A stretch of DNA of 64,000 bases from Rostratula benghalensis (Eukaryota > Chordata > Aves > Charadriiformes > Rostratulidae). The stretch lies in NCBI GenBank assembly GCA_013399305.1, contig VXAI01000020.1:4062545-4126544 (forward strand), written 5' to 3'. Position 1 is the first letter of the stretch. Every line of letters starts with the position of its first letter. The notes beneath the pieces are model-generated. The model made no database searches. It saw only the letters and a list, made by a program, of their open reading frames with translations, and was not told the DNA's origin. This document shows positions 61,301 to 64,000 of the stretch, piece by piece. The position numbers and the translations under genes are program-made.

Positions 61301-64000
61301 AAGGGAAATAAAATAGTGATAATTTGGAAAGAAACAGCATAAACTGCTTTAGCTGTAATTTTATATATAGCCTTTAGCCACAAGTACCTTTATATATTAA
61401 AAACAGTTTGCAGTTCTATTAACCAATTTCATAAAAGCAGTAGTAGAAGCAAAAAAAAAAAAAGTACAAAAAGCAACAAGAAAAGATTGTGGCTATGACG
61501 TCTAAGTGGAGCAGGGTTCTTGAGCTTGGAAAAAAGAGGTGGGTGTGGTATAGTAGAGATCTACACATTTAGCAATGATACAGAGAAGATGAGTTGGGAA
61601 GGACTGCTTAGTGTTTGTCATAGTCCAAGTACCAGAATAATTGGACCGTGGGTGTTGAAAGCAGAGATGCCTTTGGTTCAGAAAGCTGTAAGATGGTTGT
61701 TGTTGGAAATTGGCAGGATATATTGACAGCAAGGAAAATTCAATAGTTTCTGATTTGTACTCTTTTTTCTCTGAAAGTCAGTTACTTTCTACTGCTGAGG
61801 GTAGCACTCTGTCGAGCTAGAGTGTCATTCAGCTTCCCTGTGTCATTCAGAGTACTTTTCCTGTGCTCAACTCTTCACACCACGTGAAGCAATATAACAC
61901 TGACAAAGGACTGGGAAAACATGGATGCCACTTTTCCCTCTGCAGCAGGATGGTGCAACCTTTGCCAGTCAAGTAACCAAGAAACTGTAGATACTGTAGG
62001 CAGATGTTTTTGCTGGAAGTATCCTTGAATGTCCTTCCTTGGTAGGCCACCCCAGAAGACACAGGCCCAGCACATATATGTTGGTCAGGGGTTTCTGTTA
62101 CTGTGCATTGTTAATAAAATGTGCTAAATGTTCTTAATTTAGGTCAGGCATACTAATTACCTTAAGGGTGCCTGAACAATAAACAACAGTGACCCTAACT
62201 GAGGAACTAATTAGCTTTGAAATTTTGGCTTTCTTAATCATCAAAGAAGATGGGATAAAGCTCATCTTTAATTTAGAGAATAATTATTATCAGTGGTGTG
62301 AAGCTTTACACATTACTCATTCCCACAGGAGGGCTGGATTGAATAAGACTCTGAAACCTATAGCCTTGTGCTTCTGCACTTCCCTTTTTCTCATAATAAA
62401 ATGTCAGCATACTCAGAAATTTAAGGTGAAGTCTCCAACTTTGGAATTGTGTTCATTTAAATGTTTGTGTAGATTTTAAGTTATATCAGTTTTACGTCTC
62501 AGAATAATAAAATGCACCTTCTGTACTTAAGCTACCTTTTCTTGTTTGTGCTTAGTAGTTCCCATTTAATTACTCTTATATGAAAACCACTATTTGCCTA
62601 ACAAAAGGTGCACTTTTCATGATCTGAGTGTACTGGTTGTCACGCCAGATCTCAATTTTCATGTGCATTTTTGGAACTGGGAAATAATCAGGTATTTCAT
62701 TGTGCTGTTTCAAAAAAATGCTAGATAATTTCATTCTTTGCCATTAAAACATATATACGCCTCCAAATCTTTATATAGAAAGATCTTTTTTCAATTAGTA
62801 CATTTTATTAAATGGCTTCCATTTTAATAAAATCTGTTTAAATACAGATAATAATATTNAATTGCATGGGCATATTTAACGCTTGGATAAAAAAACTCTC
62901 TTCAGGTAAAATGCCAGGAAAATAGTGGCTGCCATGTCAGTTTATTTGGAAATGAGGAACTAGAATATTCTACCTCTTAGTGACAATGAAGGAAATATTA
63001 GGGGGTTTCTTGTCATAGTCAGGCCAAAACTATCAAGAAAAGAAAACAAAAGAGCTCACATGAAAAGTAGCTCCTTCAAAATTAGATTAAAAACTTGGTC
63101 CAAAAGGAAAGAATTTAGAAGGAGGTGGGTGGTGATGAAGTGTCAAAAACTAACCTAATGTAGAAAATTCCACAGTAAGAGTGAAATATATCTTGTAAAT
63201 AAGAAATTCAGTGCAGCCTTTTATTGTATTGAACAAGTTCCTCTAAGTGCTGCTGCTTCCTCTTTTTTGCTGTGAGAAATGACAGCGAATGATCTACCAT
63301 AGGTGACACGATCTAGACAGTCAAGTGGTAGTTGTGTTAAGAACTAATGGAATTTATGACCAGCTGATCCTCACTCTTACAAAAGTATTTGTTTTCTGGA
63401 AGTGTACACACTCCATCCTGAATTACAGGAAACAGCATAAACAGCTTTCAGTGCAGAAACCCCTCACAGTAAAGGTTACTGTTGGTTCCCAGTAAATTGT
63501 AAGTCATTACTCAGGGGCATTTGAAAAGCAAGTGGAATCTTAAAAATTATTAGGAAAGGAAGAAAGGATGCAAAATAGAAAACACAATCATGCCACTGTG
63601 TAAATACATGGATTTACACTTTGAATACTGCATGCTGGTCCAGTCATCTCAGAAAACACCTCTGGGAGGTAGAGAAACTCTCAAGAATGGAAATAAAAAT
63701 GAGTGGGTTTTGTATAATGAACTTAAATGTAGTATCAGCAATGGAATTGGGTGGGAGATGTGTGAAGGAAAGGACTGTGAGAGAGATTTGCAATATAACA
63801 GGTGTATAGGCAAAAATAGGGAATGTTGAGGTACAGTTTCTTGAAAGCTAAGAATTTAGAAGGTATCAAAGGAAAAGATCAGGCAATAGAGATAAAACAA
63901 GAGCAGGTACTTTTATTTGTACAGTAAATAATCAAATGGTGCAACTCAGGGCTGTCATTATGGAGGAGAAAAACATATATGTGTCAGAAAAAGGATAAGG
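58371..64000. other. 5' flank of desmocollin, no gene recognised
   Basis: About 5.6 kb beyond the CpG island. The longest open frames (152 codons at 58753..59211 minus, 159 codons at 60137..60616 plus) show no family resemblance I trust. No CR1 fragment is seen. Confidence 0.55.
62859..62859. other. Single ambiguous base
   Basis: One N in AT-rich intergenic sequence. Confidence 0.99.

Noticed and set aside
1..64000. CRISPR arrays, operons, phage or integrative elements, tRNA or rRNA genes
   Set aside because: No regularly spaced repeats, no cloverleaf or rRNA sequence recognised, and the gene structure is that of a vertebrate nuclear genome.

Overview
The window looks like a stretch of bird nuclear genome. 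It is AT-rich, has one CpG island, large intergenic spaces and multi-exon GT-AG splicing, and its only recognisable interspersed repeats are CR1-type LINE fragments in both orientations with the usual avian 3' end. There is no sign of bacterial, plasmid or viral organisation. The species cannot be named from the sequence.

The one protein-coding gene I can support is a desmocollin (desmosomal cadherin) on the minus strand, from the start codon at 57561 to the stop at 34084. I reconstructed it exon by exon. Sixteen coding exons join in one open frame of 2658 bases (885 residues plus stop), every intron is GT-AG, and all phases match. A seventeenth, 46-base exon at 34366..34411 encodes the short tail of the alternative 'b' isoform (831 residues). 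The protein has a signal peptide, prodomain, furin site, Trp-2 strand-swap residue, five extracellular cadherin (EC) domains, one membrane span, and a cytoplasmic tail ending in the conserved catenin-binding block. DSC2 is the closest paralogue I recall, but DSC1/2/3 assignment needs a tree.

Layout: 1..31 kb is a gene-poor region with six CR1 fragments. The longest, 28.2-30.7 kb, keeps decayed endonuclease and reverse-transcriptase pieces. 31-34 kb is the probable 3' UTR and downstream flank, with a 596-base assembly gap next to a GT repeat. 34.1-57.6 kb is the desmocollin gene. 57.0-58.2 kb is the CpG-island promoter, with a C-run/G4-type array and, at its outer edge, a 69-base tract of only G and T. 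58.3-64 kb shows no gene.

For a second look: the preserved a/b splice exon, an EC4-EC5 junction whose DxNDN calcium motif has lost both aspartates, five cysteines in EC4, a G18 run just upstream of the exon 15 acceptor, a possible overlapping upstream ORF, and a GC-richer island in intron 2 with a small assembly gap. I found no evidence for a wholly new kind of biological system.
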